Positions 15,219-24,371 of a DNA stretch of 64,000 nucleotides are shown here, piece after piece (within the stretch, counting starts at the first letter, position 1; each line of letters starts with the position of its first letter). The stretch spans positions 2,170,001 through 2,234,000 of the forward strand of contig OY762308.1 in NCBI GenBank assembly GCA_963665555.2, written 5' to 3'. The notes under the pieces are model-generated. The model made no database searches, had not been told where the DNA came from, and saw only the letters and a program-made list of their open reading frames with translations. Source of the stretch: CAXXXW01 sp963665555 (GTDB lineage Bacteria > Pseudomonadota > Alphaproteobacteria > Thalassobaculales > Thalassobaculaceae). The translations under genes and the position numbers were made by a program.

Positions 15219-18101
15219 ATGATCCCCAACCCCTTCGCCACCGTCCGCGAGACCGTCGAGACCTCGCCGCCCGTCTCCGACGAGACGAAGACCACCACCT
15301 GCTACATGTGCGCCTGCCGCTGCGGCATCAAGGTGCACTTGCGCGACGGCGCGATCCGCTACATCGAGGGCAACCGCGCCCACCCCGTGAACAAGGGCGT
15401 GCTGTGCGCCAAGGGGTCGGCCGGGATCATGCAGCACTACTCGCCGGCCCGCCTGACGAAGCCCTTGAAGCGCGTCGGCCCGCGCGGCTCCGGCGAATTC
15501 GTCGAGATCGAGTGGGAGGAGGCGCTGGAAACCGCCGCCGGCTGGCTCGCCGGCATCCGCCGGACCGACCCGCGCAAGCTCGCCTTCTTCACCGGGCGCG
15601 ACCAGAGCCAGGCGCTGACCGGCTTCTGGGCCAGCCAGTTCGGCACGCCGAACCACGCCGCGCACGGCGGTTTCTGCTCCGTCAACATGGCGGCGGCGGG
15701 GCTGTACACGATCGGCGGCTCGTTCTGGGAGTTCGGCGAGCCGGACTGGGAGCACACGAAATACTTCGTCATGTTCGGCGTGGCGGAGGACCACGACTCC
15801 AACCCGATCAAGGCCGGCCTCGGCAAGCTGAAGGCGCGCGGGGCCAAGTTCGTCTCCGTCAACCCGGTCCGCACCGGCTATTCCGCCATCGCCGACGAAT
15901 GGATCGGCATCCGGCCGGGGACCGACGGGCTGCTGGTCGGCGCGGTGATCCACGAATTGCTGAAGGCCGGGCGGATCGACGCGGCATACCTCGCCCGCTA
16001 CACCGACGCGCCGTGGCTGGTCGTCCGGCACGAGGGCGCGGCCGACCACGGCCTCTACGCGCGCGACGCCGAGGGCCGGCCGCTCGCCTGGGACAAGACC
16101 GGGGGGCGCGCCCGGCCGGCCGGGGAAGGCGACTTCGCGCCCGCGCTGATGGGCGCGTTCCCGCTGCCCGACGGGCGGACCGGCGCGCCCGCCTTCCAGT
16201 TGCTGGCGGACCGCTTCCTCGACGAGGGGCTGGGGCCGGACGCGGCGGCCGAGCGCTGCGGCGTGCCGGCGGCGCGCATCCGCCGCCTCGCCGCCGAACT
16301 GGCCCATTTCGCCTTCGAGGAGGAGATCGAACTCGACATCCCCTGGACCGACTGGACCGGGCGGCGCCACGAAAAGTTCGTCGGCCGGCCGGTCTCGATG
16401 CACGCGATGCGCGGGATTTCGGCCCATTCCAACGGGTTCCAGACCTGCCGCGCCCTCCATGCGCTACAAATCCTGCTGGGGACGATCGACGTTCCGGGCG
16501 GCTTCCGCTACAAGCCGCCCTATCCCCGGCCCGCGCCGCCGCCGCTCAGGCCCGCCGGCAAGCCCGGCCAGGTCGCGCCGGACACGCCGATGCCCGGCCC
16601 GCCGCTCGGTTTTCCCATGGGGCCGGAGGACCTGCTGGTCGAGGCGGACGGTTCGCCGCGCCGGATCGACCGGGCCTTCTCCTGGGAGGCGCCGATGTCG
16701 GCGCACGGCCTGATGCACCTGGTCCTCCAGGGCGCGCGCAATGGCGATCCCTACCCCATCGACACGCTGTTCATGTACATGGCCAACATGGCGTGGAACT
16801 CGTCGATGGACACGCCCGGCGCCATCGCCATGCTGACGGCGCGCGACGAGGCGACGGGCGAATACCGCATCCCGAGGATCGTCTACTCCGACGCCTATTT
16901 CTCCGAGACCGTGCCCTACGCCGACCTGGTGCTGCCCGACACCACCTACCTGGAGCGGTGGGACTGCATCTCCCTGCTCGACCGGCCGATCTGCGACGCC
17001 AACGGCGCGGCGGACGCGATCCGCCAGCCGGTGGTCGCGCCGGACCGCGACGTGCGGCCGTTCCAGGATGTGCTGATCGAACTCGGCGCGCGGATCGGGC
17101 TGCCGGCGTTTACGGCGGAGGACGGCGGGCCGAAATATCCCGGCGGCTACGCCGACTACATCGTGAACCACGAGCGCGCGCCGGGCGTCGGCTCGCTCGC
17201 CGGGTTCCGCGGCGCCGACGGCGCGGCCGAGGGCAAGGGCGCGCCCAACCCGGACCAGCTCGCCCGCTACATCGAGAACGGCTGCTTCTGGCGCCACGAA
17301 TTCGCGCCGGAGGAGCGCTATTACAAGCACGCCAACCGGGCCTACCTGGAGAAGGCGGCGGCGCTCGGCCTGATCGGGGCGGCCGCGCCGGTCGCGTTGC
17401 GGCTCTACCTCGAACCGCTGCAGAAGTTCCGCCTCGCGGCCGAGGGGCACGGGCCGGTCCAGCCGCCGGACATCCACCGCGCCCGCATCGCCGCCTGTTT
17501 CGACCCGCTGCCCGCCTGGCGGCCGCCATTGGAGGAAGAGGCGTCGGACGCGGAGGCCTTCCCGCTGCGCGCGCTGACCCAGCGGCCGATGGCGATGTAC
17601 CATTCCTGGGGGTCGCAGAACGCCTGGCTGCGCCAGATCCACGGCGACAACCGCCTCTACATGGCGCGGCGCCGGGCGGCCGAAAGCGGGATCGAGGACG
17701 GGGACTGGGTGCGAATCGTCTCCCGCCACGGCGCGATCGAGGCGCGGGTCGCGCTCATGGAGGGGGTGAACGAGGACACGGTGTGGACCTGGAACGCCAT
17801 CGGCAAGCGGTCCGGCGCCTGGGGGCTGGCCCCCGGCGCGCCGGAGGCCGAGCGGGGCTTCCTGCTGAACCACCTGATCTCCGACCTGCTGCCGGAGCGC
17901 GGCGGCCACCGCTACGCCAACGCCGACCCGATCACCGGGCAGGCGGCCTGGTTCGACCTGCGGGTGCGGGTCGAGCGGATCGGCCCCGACCGGCCGGACA
18001 AGGCCGCCGGGCCGCGGTTCGAGACGCTGCGCCCGGTCGCGACCGCCGGCGGGGCGCGCGCCGCCGCCCTGCGCTTCGGCGGGCCGGGAGGCGGGCGATG
18101 A
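15219..18101 (+). CDS. soeA: Sulfite dehydrogenase (quinone), molybdopterin subunit SoeA
   Basis: 960 residues of the Mo-bisMGD oxidoreductase family. An N-terminal [4Fe-4S] site, C-x2-C-x3-C in CYMCACRC (Cys28, 31, 35) with the fourth Cys in KGVLCAKGS, leads into the molybdopterin domains; the C-terminal dinucleotide-binding domain has MYHSWGSQNAWLRQIHGDN and NDWVRI-like strands. There is no twin-arginine signal, so the active site faces the cytoplasm, as in known SoeABC. Together with a four-cluster ferredoxin subunit and a DmsC-type anchor downstream it fits SoeABC, which oxidises sulfite to sulfate and passes electrons to quinone. Other members (thiosulfate, polysulfide reductases) are less likely on layout. 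The stop overlaps the soeB start (ATGA). Confidence 0.85.
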   Translation: MIPNPFATVRETVETSPPVSDETKTTTCYMCACRCGIKVHLRDGAIRYIEGNRAHPVNKGVLCAKGSAGIMQHYSPARLTKPLKRVGPRGSGEFVEIEWEEALETAAGWLAGIRRTDPRKLAFFTGRDQSQALTGFWASQFGTPNHAAHGGFCSVNMAAAGLYTIGGSFWEFGEPDWEHTKYFVMFGVAEDHDSNPIKAGLGKLKARGAKFVSVNPVRTGYSAIADEWIGIRPGTDGLLVGAVIHELLKAGRIDAAYLARYTDAPWLVVRHEGAADHGLYARDAEGRPLAWDKTGGRARPAGEGDFAPALMGAFPLPDGRTGAPAFQLLADRFLDEGLGPDAAAERCGVPAARIRRLAAELAHFAFEEEIELDIPWTDWTGRRHEKFVGRPVSMHAMRGISAHSNGFQTCRALHALQILLGTIDVPGGFRYKPPYPRPAPPPLRPAGKPGQVAPDTPMPGPPLGFPMGPEDLLVEADGSPRRIDRAFSWEAPMSAHGLMHLVLQGARNGDPYPIDTLFMYMANMAWNSSMDTPGAIAMLTARDEATGEYRIPRIVYSDAYFSETVPYADLVLPDTTYLERWDCISLLDRPICDANGAADAIRQPVVAPDRDVRPFQDVLIELGARIGLPAFTAEDGGPKYPGGYADYIVNHERAPGVGSLAGFRGADGAAEGKGAPNPDQLARYIENGCFWRHEFAPEERYYKHANRAYLEKAAALGLIGAAAPVALRLYLEPLQKFRLAAEGHGPVQPPDIHRARIAACFDPLPAWRPPLEEEASDAEAFPLRALTQRPMAMYHSWGSQNAWLRQIHGDNRLYMARRRAAESGIEDGDWVRIVSRHGAIEARVALMEGVNEDTVWTWNAIGKRSGAWGLAPGAPEAERGFLLNHLISDLLPERGGHRYANADPITGQAAWFDLRVRVERIGPDRPDKAAGPRFETLRPVATAGGARAAALRFGGPGGGR

Positions 18102-18922
18102 CGAGCCTTCCCGCCGCGCCGGGCGCGCGCAAGCTCGGCCTCGTCATCGACCTCGACACCTGCGTCGGCTGCCACGCCTGCGCCGTCAACTGCAAGGAGT
18201 GGAACGCCGGCGGGCATTCCGGGCCGCTCACCGACTGGAACCCCTATTCCGGGACCGAAACCCGGGACGGCGCCGACGCCGGCGCCTGGGGCGTGTGGTT
18301 CAACCGGGTCCACACTTTCGAGACCGGCGAGGGGCCGGACGGCCGCACCGTCCACTTCCCGCGCTCCTGCCTGCATTGCGAGGAGCCGGCCTGCGTCACG
18401 GTCTGCCCCACCGGCGCGTCCTACAAGCGCGAGGAGGACGGCATCGTCCTGGTGAACGCCGACACCTGCATCGGCTGCAAGCTGTGCTCCTGGGCCTGCC
18501 CCTACGGCGCGCGGGAGTACGACTACGCCGACGGCACGATGAAGAAGTGCACGCTCTGCATCGACCGCATCTACAACGAGAACCTGGAGGAGATCGACCG
18601 GGTTCCGGCCTGCGTTTCGACCTGCCCGGCCGGCGCGCGGCATTTCGGCGACCTCGGCGACCCGGACTCGGATGTCTCGCGCCTGTCGGCGGCGCGCGGC
18701 GGCTACGACCTGATGCCGGAGATGGGCTACAGGCCGGTCAACAAGTACCTGCCGCCGCGACCGCGCCGCGACCGGGGCGGGGAGGACGGGCTGCCGGTCT
18801 CGCTCGCCGCGCTGGCCGCCGCCCCCGGCGCGCAGGACGGCGGGGGGGACGGCGGCGGGGAAGGCGCGGACGGCCCCGGCGCGGCGCTGCTGCGCTGGAT
18901 CGACTCCGTGCTGTCGCGCTAG
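18098..18922 (+). CDS. soeB: Sulfite dehydrogenase iron-sulfur subunit SoeB
   Basis: 274 residues, DmsB/NrfC-like, with four cysteine clusters for [4Fe-4S] centres: CVGCHACAVNC, CLHCEEPACVTVCPTG, CIGCKLCSWACPYG and the CTLCIDR plus CVSTCPAG pair. It would carry electrons from SoeA to the membrane subunit. A Gly/Asp-rich linker (about residues 245-260) near the C-terminus precedes a final helix. The ATG overlaps the soeA stop; soeC follows after 12 nt, so all three are one operon. Confidence 0.88.
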   Translation: MTSLPAAPGARKLGLVIDLDTCVGCHACAVNCKEWNAGGHSGPLTDWNPYSGTETRDGADAGAWGVWFNRVHTFETGEGPDGRTVHFPRSCLHCEEPACVTVCPTGASYKREEDGIVLVNADTCIGCKLCSWACPYGAREYDYADGTMKKCTLCIDRIYNENLEEIDRVPACVSTCPAGARHFGDLGDPDSDVSRLSAARGGYDLMPEMGYRPVNKYLPPRPRRDRGGEDGLPVSLAALAAAPGAQDGGGDGGGEGADGPGAALLRWIDSVLSR

Positions 18923-18934
18923 CGGAGGGGACGG

Positions 18935-19939
18935 ATGCACCCGGCCCTGTCGATCGTCGTTTTCACCGCGGCTTCGGGCGCGGGCTACGGCCTGCTGGCG
19001 CTGGCCGGCCTGTTCGCGGCCGTCGGACTGTTCCCGGCGCACGGGCCGGCGGGCGCCTGGGCGGCCGGCCTCGCGCTGGCGCTGGTCACCGGCGGGCTGC
19101 TCGCCTCGACCGCGCATCTCGGCCGGCCGGAGCGCGCCTGGCGGGCGCTGTCGCAGTGGCGGACCTCCTGGCTTTCGCGGGAGGGGCTGCTGGCCCTGCT
19201 GGCCTACATCCCGGCCGGGCTGTTCCTCCTCGGCTGGACCTTCCCGGAGACCTTCCCCCTGCCGTGGCGCGCGCTCGGCCTGCTGGCGGCGCTGCTGGCG
19301 GCGGCGACGGTGTACAGCACCGGCAAAATCTACGCGACGCTGCGCACGATCCCGAACTGGAGCCACGGGCTGACGGTTCCGTCCTACCTGCTGCTGGGGG
19401 CGCTGTGCGGCGCGTTGCTGGCCGGGTTCGTGGCGGCCGTCTTCGGCGTTTACGCCGAGGCGTTCGGCTGGATCGCGCTGCTGCTGGCGGCGGCGGGCGG
19501 GATGGTCAAGCTCTCCTACTGGCGCGACATCGACCGCGGCCTCGGCGCGACCGACGCCGCGACCGCCACCGGCCTCGGCCCCGCCGGCGCGCCAGTGCGC
19601 CTCCTCGACGGGCCGACCACGTCGGAGAACTACGTGATGCGCGAGATGGGCTACCGGATCGCGCGGCGGCATTCGACCCGGCTGCGCGGCATCGCCATCG
19701 CCGCGCTGTTCGGGGTTCCGGCGATGGCGTCGCTCGCCGCCACGATGGTCGGGTCCTGGGGCGGGCTGGTTGCGCTGACGCTGCTGGGCGCGGCGTCGGG
19801 CGCGCTCGGCGTGGCGGTGGAGCGCTGGCTGTTCTTCGCCGAGGCGCGGCACGTGGTCACGGCCTATTACGGGGAGTCCGGTTCGGCGCGCGGGTCGAGT
19901 TCGGCCGAGGCCGGCGTGGTGCGCGGGACCAGGACGTAA
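18935..19939 (+). CDS. soeC: Sulfite dehydrogenase membrane anchor SoeC (DmsC/NrfD-like)
   Basis: 334 residues with about eight hydrophobic helices, as in the DmsC anchor family; quinone reduction takes place here. The start MHPALSIVVFTAASGAGYGL and the STGKIYATLRTIPNW motif are typical. GGAGGGGACGG lies just before the ATG. The last 73 nt overlap the 3' end of the convergent MFS gene (19867-19939), so the C-terminal tail (about the last 24 residues, Ser/Gly/Arg-rich) is encoded antisense to it. Confidence 0.85.
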   Translation: MHPALSIVVFTAASGAGYGLLALAGLFAAVGLFPAHGPAGAWAAGLALALVTGGLLASTAHLGRPERAWRALSQWRTSWLSREGLLALLAYIPAGLFLLGWTFPETFPLPWRALGLLAALLAAATVYSTGKIYATLRTIPNWSHGLTVPSYLLLGALCGALLAGFVAAVFGVYAEAFGWIALLLAAAGGMVKLSYWRDIDRGLGATDAATATGLGPAGAPVRLLDGPTTSENYVMREMGYRIARRHSTRLRGIAIAALFGVPAMASLAATMVGSWGGLVALTLLGAASGALGVAVERWLFFAEARHVVTAYYGESGSARGSSSAEAGVVRGTRT

Positions 19940-21102
19940 GGCCCCTGGTCCTCGACCGGCGGGCCGGGGCGGCGCGTCATCCGGTACACCGCGAACCCGC
20001 CGAGCGCGAGGCAGATCAGGCCGCTCGCGAGGTAGAGGCCGTCCGGCCCGACCAGCTCCATCGCGCCGGCCGCCGCCAGCGGCCCCAGCGCCGCCCCGAT
20101 CGCGGTGGCGACGATCAGCCCGGCGCTCGCCGCCACCAGGTCCGCCGGGTCGAGATGGTCGTTGGCGTGCGAGACCGCCAGCGGATAGACCGAACTCGTC
20201 ACGCCGCTGTACAGCACGGCCAGCCCCGCCAGCCACCAGAACCCCGGAAGCGGCGCCAGCGCGATCGCGAAACAGAACACGGCGCCGGCGAACAGCACCG
20301 CCGCGATCGTCGCGCGCCGGTCGAACACGTCCGACGCCTTGCCGATCGGGTATTGCACCGCCAGCCCGCCGAGGATGACGACGCTCATGAACAGCGCCAC
20401 GTCGAACACGCCGTAGCCCCGCGCCTCCAGGTAGACCGGCGTGAGCGCGAACAGCGTCGCCATCAGCGCGCCGGCGGCGAAACAGCCGGTCACGCCCAGC
20501 GGCGAAATCCGCGCCAGTTCGGCCAGCCCCAGCCGCGACGGCGCCACCTCCGTCGCGCGGGCCGAGCGCGACAGCGCCAGCGGCACCAGCGCCAGCGAGA
20601 ACAGGATCGAGGACACCGTGAACAGCACGAAGCCGGTCGGCGCGTGCAGGTTCAGCAATTGCTGGCCGGCGCTCATCGCCAGGTACTGCACGATGGTGTA
20701 GACCGCCAGCAGCCGGCCGCGCCCGGTGTTCGCGGTCGCGCCGTTGAGCCAGCTTTCCGCCGTCATCAGCACGCCGGCGATGCACATGCCGTGCAGCGCG
20801 CGCAGCGCCGTCCAGACCCAGAGATCGACATGCACGGCGTAGCCGATGGCGCTCGCCGAGACGATCGAGGCGAAGGCGGCGAAGGCGCGGACATGGCCGA
20901 CCCGCTCGATGATCCGGCCGCACAGCGCCGCGCCCGCCAGCTGGCCGACGAAATAGGCGGTCGTCGCCAGGCCGATCTCCCATGGCGCGAACCCCTCCGC
21001 CCCCATGCGCAGCGCGAGCAGCGTGAAGCACAGCCCGTTCGCCGCCCAGACCAGGGCGACGCCGGCGAGCAGCGCGAGGATCGAGGGCGAGAAGGACGGC
21101 AT
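19867..21102 (-). CDS. MFS transporter
   Basis: 411 residues with about twelve hydrophobic helices and the MFS motif A-like loop GRIIERVGHVRAF between helices 2 and 3, with a second version KASDVFDRRATIAA after helix 8. The pattern (MTAESWLNGAT, helix 4-5 region) resembles the YcaD/UMF-like group of uncharacterised carriers found in Alphaproteobacteria. Substrate unknown. It converges on and overlaps soeC by 73 bp. Confidence 0.85.
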   Translation of the reverse strand: MPSFSPSILALLAGVALVWAANGLCFTLLALRMGAEGFAPWEIGLATTAYFVGQLAGAALCGRIIERVGHVRAFAAFASIVSASAIGYAVHVDLWVWTALRALHGMCIAGVLMTAESWLNGATANTGRGRLLAVYTIVQYLAMSAGQQLLNLHAPTGFVLFTVSSILFSLALVPLALSRSARATEVAPSRLGLAELARISPLGVTGCFAAGALMATLFALTPVYLEARGYGVFDVALFMSVVILGGLAVQYPIGKASDVFDRRATIAAVLFAGAVFCFAIALAPLPGFWWLAGLAVLYSGVTSSVYPLAVSHANDHLDPADLVAASAGLIVATAIGAALGPLAAAGAMELVGPDGLYLASGLICLALGGFAVYRMTRRPGPPVEDQGPYVLVPRTTPASAELDPRAEPDSP

Positions 21103-21233
21103 GGCGAGCGGCCCGGAACCCGATTCGGCGCCCCGTTACGCCCGCCGCGCCGCCCCCTCTCGCCCGCGCGCGACGGGGAGGGCGAAATCGGAACTGTCGC
21201 CCCCGCGCCCGCGATTTTTTTCGCCGCCGGCGC

Positions 21234-24020
21234 TCAGGTTTCGCCGCCGACGGTTTCCGCGGCGGGCCGGGCGACCAGCACGATGCGGTCGCCCTCGTCG
21301 GGATCGTAGTCGGCGACCTCCGCCGCGCTCTCGACATGGAACACATCGGCGCCGGCGCCGCCATGCAGCAGGTCGCGCCCCGCGCCGCCCCAGAGCGTGT
21401 CGTTCCCGCCGCCGCCCGACAGCGTGTCGTCGCCCCGGTTGCCGAACAGCAGGTCGTCGCCATGGTTGCCGGCCAGCAGGTCGCCGTCCTTGCCGCCGTA
21501 AAGCGTGTCCGCCCCGTGCGAGCCGACCAGCGTGTCCGCGCCCCGGTTGCCGTAGAGAAGGTCGTCGCCCGAGCCGCCGTAAAGCAGGTCCGCGCCGTCG
21601 TTGCCGTACAGCGTGTCGTCGTTGCCGCCGCCGTACAGCGTGTCGCCGTCCTTGCCGCCGTAGAGCGCGTCCTCGCTCCAGCCGCCGGAGAGGACATCCG
21701 CGCCGCGGTTGCCGTAGAGCACATCGTCGCCCGGCCCGCCGGAGAGCGTGTCGGCGCCATCGCCGCCGAGGAGCGTGTCGTTGCCGACGCCGCCGTCGAT
21801 GCGGTCGGGGCCCGAGGCGCCGTAAACGATGTCGTGGCCGCCGCCGCCGGAGATCGTGTCGGCGCCGGCCGTACCGGAGATCGTGTCCGGGCCTTCCGTG
21901 CCCCAATACACGATCCGGTCGCCCTCGGCCGGATCGTAATCTTCGGCCTCCGCCATGCGCTCGACGAAGAAGGTGTCGGCCCCCGAACCGCCGGAGAGCG
22001 TGTCGTTCCCCGGCCCGCCGTACAGCATGTCGTCGCCGGCGCGGCCGGACAGGATGTCGTCCGAGGCGAGGCCCGAGATCGTGTCGTCGCCCTCGCCGCC
22101 GGAGAGCGTGTCCGGCTCCGGCGTGCCGATAATCAGGCGGCCGGCGGGCGCGGCGCCGCCGCTTCCGTCGCCGGAGCCGGTCCCGTCGCCGCTCCCGCCG
22201 TCGTCTTGCCCCGATCGGGCGATGGGGATGGCGCCGCCGAGCCAGACGATCGTGTCGTCGGCCGCGACATAGCCGTCGGAGCCGAACAGCGCGCCGATGT
22301 CCGCGCCCCTTTCGGCCATGTCCATGTAGAAGGTGTCGTTCCCGTCGCCGCCATGCAACCTGTCGCCGGCGTTGCCGTAGAGGATGTCGTCGCCCCCGCC
22401 GCCGGACATCGTGTCGGCGCCGGAGCCGCCCGACAGCGTGTCGTTCCCGTCGCCGCCGTCGAGAACGTCGTTCCCGCGGTCGCCGTGGAGGCGGTCGTCG
22501 TCGGCGTTGCCGTAAAGGAGGTCGTTTCCGCCCCCGCCGGAGATCGTGTCGTCGCCCGCCAGCCCGTCGATCGTGTCGGCGAGCGGTCCGCCGACCAGCA
22601 GGTCGGCCTCGCCCGTCGCGTGCCAGAAGAAGGTGTCGCCCTCGCCGGTCGGGTTGTAGTCCGTCATCTCCGCGTAGTGCGTGATGTGGAAGGTGTCGGC
22701 GCCGCCGCCGCCGTGCAACGTGTCGATCCCGCCGCCGCCGTAGAGGCGGTCGTTCCCCCAGTCGCCGGACAGCGTGTCGTTTCCGCCGGCGCCCGAGAGC
22801 GAGTCGCCGCCGTCGCCGCCGTGGAGCAGCCATTCGTTGCCGTCCGCGCCGGTCAGCGTGTCGGCCTCCCGGGTCCCGTACCTGGCGAGGACCAGGCGGT
22901 CCCCCTCCGTCGCGTCGAAATCCCTGGCGAAACTCTCGTCGGTGACGACGAACGTGTCGGCGTTGTCGCCGCCGTAGACCGAGTCGTTGCCGCCCCCGCC
23001 CTCGAGGTAGTCGTTCCCGGCGCCGCCGTAGATCAGGTCGTCGTTGTCGTCGATCCATCGGCTGATATAGGTGGCGCCGCCAGAGGTGGCGTCGCCGTAA
23101 AGTACGTCGTCGCCGGCGTTTCCGTAGAGGATGTCGTTGCCGCCGCCGCCGGCGATCGTGTCGTCGCCGTCGTTGCCCTCGGCGGTGTCGTTTCCGGCCA
23201 TGTCGGGCGACCACCAGGCGCCCCCGCCGTCTTCGTAGAAGTTGCCGTCGGCGTAAACGACATCGTCGCCGCCGCCGCCGGTAACCCTGTCGTTGTCGCT
23301 GCCGCCGCCGAGACTGTCGCCGCCGGCGGCGCCCGAAACGCTGTCGTCGCCCCCGTAGCTGTTGATCACGTGGTCGTGGCCGCTTCCGGCGGTCAGCGTG
23401 TCGTTGGCCCGGCTGGCGCTGTTCGCCTCGATAAGGACGACGATCCGGTCGCCCTGGCCGGCGTCGAAGTCGGCGGCCTCGGCCGTGTCCCCGACAACGA
23501 AAACATCGGCCCCGGCGCCGCCGGAGAGCGTGTCGTTCCCCTCGCCGCCGATCAGCGTGTCGTTGCCGCCGGCGCCGGAGATCAGGTCGTCGCCGTCCTG
23601 GCCCGCCAAATACTCGTGGTAACCGCCGCCGACGATCGTGTCGTCGTCGCCGCCGGCGAAAACGTACCAGCCCTTTTGTCCCGTGACGATCGAGTCGTCG
23701 CCGTCGCCGCCATGGATTACGTCGTGGCCGCCGCCGTGGATCGTGTCGTTCCCGGCGCCGCCGTAGAGGTAGTCGTTTCCCGCGTCGCCGTGGATGAGGT
23801 CGTCGCCGTCGTCGCCGGAGATATAGTCGCGCCCGTCGCCGCCGGAGATCGTGTCGTTCCCGTCGCCGCCGTAAAGCCGGTCGCCGCCGCCGAGGCCGGA
23901 GATAATGTCGTTCCCGCCGGCGCCCGAAATCGTATTGTTCGCGCCGTTGCCGACGATCGTGTCGTCGTCGGCCCCGCCGCTGTAGGTGTCCGTTCCGGTC
24001 GGCAGCGTGTAGTCGACCAT
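21234..24020 (-). CDS. Giant RTX (hemolysin-type calcium-binding) repeat protein
   Basis: 928 residues, almost wholly nonapeptide repeats of the GGxGxDxLx type (GGDGNDTISGGDGRDYISG and many more), which fold as Ca2+-binding parallel beta-rolls. Repeat blocks are punctuated about six times by a capping motif of the form D-x-F-x-V-x3-AE-x2-DYDP-x-EGDRIV, at about residues 175, 365, 440, 565, 685 and 900. No protease, lipase or other catalytic domain is visible. There is no N-terminal signal peptide, and RTX proteins normally leave through a type I system using a C-terminal signal; the last cap (DYDPDEGDRIVLVARPAAE) could serve. No hlyB/hlyD-type genes are in the window. Likely an extracellular or surface structural, adhesive or Ca2+-buffering protein. 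Confidence 0.88.
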   Translation of the reverse strand: MVDYTLPTGTDTYSGGADDDTIVGNGANNTISGAGGNDIISGLGGGDRLYGGDGNDTISGGDGRDYISGDDGDDLIHGDAGNDYLYGGAGNDTIHGGGHDVIHGGDGDDSIVTGQKGWYVFAGGDDDTIVGGGYHEYLAGQDGDDLISGAGGNDTLIGGEGNDTLSGGAGADVFVVGDTAEAADFDAGQGDRIVVLIEANSASRANDTLTAGSGHDHVINSYGGDDSVSGAAGGDSLGGGSDNDRVTGGGGDDVVYADGNFYEDGGGAWWSPDMAGNDTAEGNDGDDTIAGGGGNDILYGNAGDDVLYGDATSGGATYISRWIDDNDDLIYGGAGNDYLEGGGGNDSVYGGDNADTFVVTDESFARDFDATEGDRLVLARYGTREADTLTGADGNEWLLHGGDGGDSLSGAGGNDTLSGDWGNDRLYGGGGIDTLHGGGGADTFHITHYAEMTDYNPTGEGDTFFWHATGEADLLVGGPLADTIDGLAGDDTISGGGGNDLLYGNADDDRLHGDRGNDVLDGGDGNDTLSGGSGADTMSGGGGDDILYGNAGDRLHGGDGNDTFYMDMAERGADIGALFGSDGYVAADDTIVWLGGAIPIARSGQDDGGSGDGTGSGDGSGGAAPAGRLIIGTPEPDTLSGGEGDDTISGLASDDILSGRAGDDMLYGGPGNDTLSGGSGADTFFVERMAEAEDYDPAEGDRIVYWGTEGPDTISGTAGADTISGGGGHDIVYGASGPDRIDGGVGNDTLLGGDGADTLSGGPGDDVLYGNRGADVLSGGWSEDALYGGKDGDTLYGGGNDDTLYGNDGADLLYGGSGDDLLYGNRGADTLVGSHGADTLYGGKDGDLLAGNHGDDLLFGNRGDDTLSGGGGNDTLWGGAGRDLLHGGAGADVFHVESAAEVADYDPDEGDRIVLVARPAAETVGGET

Positions 24021-24227
24021 CTCGCGCGGTCCTTTCGCGAAGCGCCGTTCGCTATGCGGTCCCTTCCTTCCGCATCGGGATGCGCGTGGCGCCGGGTCGT
24101 TGTCCGGGGGGTTCCGCGCCGCGCCGGCACGACGGGGATGGCGGGCGGAGGTTCGCCCGCCGCCCGGGCGCGGCCGGCCGCGGGGTTACGCCCGCGGCCA
24201 TGGCCTTGCGAGTCTCAATGTATGATT

Positions 24228-24258
24228 GGGGGGGGGGGTGAATATCACGATATTCACC
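24228..24258. promoter_or_regulatory. G11 homopolymer tract fused to a 22-bp palindrome upstream of the RTX gene
   Basis: Eleven G in a row (24228-24238) run into GGTGAATATC (24237-24246), 2-nt spacer, and its exact complement GATATTCACC (24249-24258). The dyad could be a repressor or activator site, or an RNA hairpin in the leader. The homopolymer is long enough to slip during replication. Confidence 0.6.
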
Positions 24259-24342
24259 TGGGATGTCCCGCGCGTGCCCGCGAGCGGATGGACGATACCC
24301 ATGCTCCGATTTCCTTCCCCCGGCGGAGCTTCTCACGGCGCG

Positions 24343-24371
24343 TTCATACACGATTCCGACATCTCGAACAA
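24343..24371 (-). promoter_or_regulatory. Candidate promoter of the RTX gene
   Basis: On the minus strand TTGTTC (24371-24366), a 17-bp spacer and TATGAA (24348-24343), set in an AT-rich patch. The expected start is near 24336. Confidence 0.45.

Noticed and set aside
15219..18101. Formate dehydrogenase or DMSO reductase identity for the molybdoenzyme
   Set aside because: No Tat signal, no fdh accessory genes, and the Cys motif and three-gene layout match SoeABC better; phylogeny would be needed to be certain.
21195..21235. Terminator after the RTX gene from the A7/T7 run
   Set aside because: On the minus strand the run is A-rich, not T-rich, and no stable stem precedes it in the right direction.
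21300..24000. CRISPR-like or satellite repeat array
   Set aside because: The repeats are coding nonapeptide repeats with a Gly/Asp pattern and no constant-length unique spacers.
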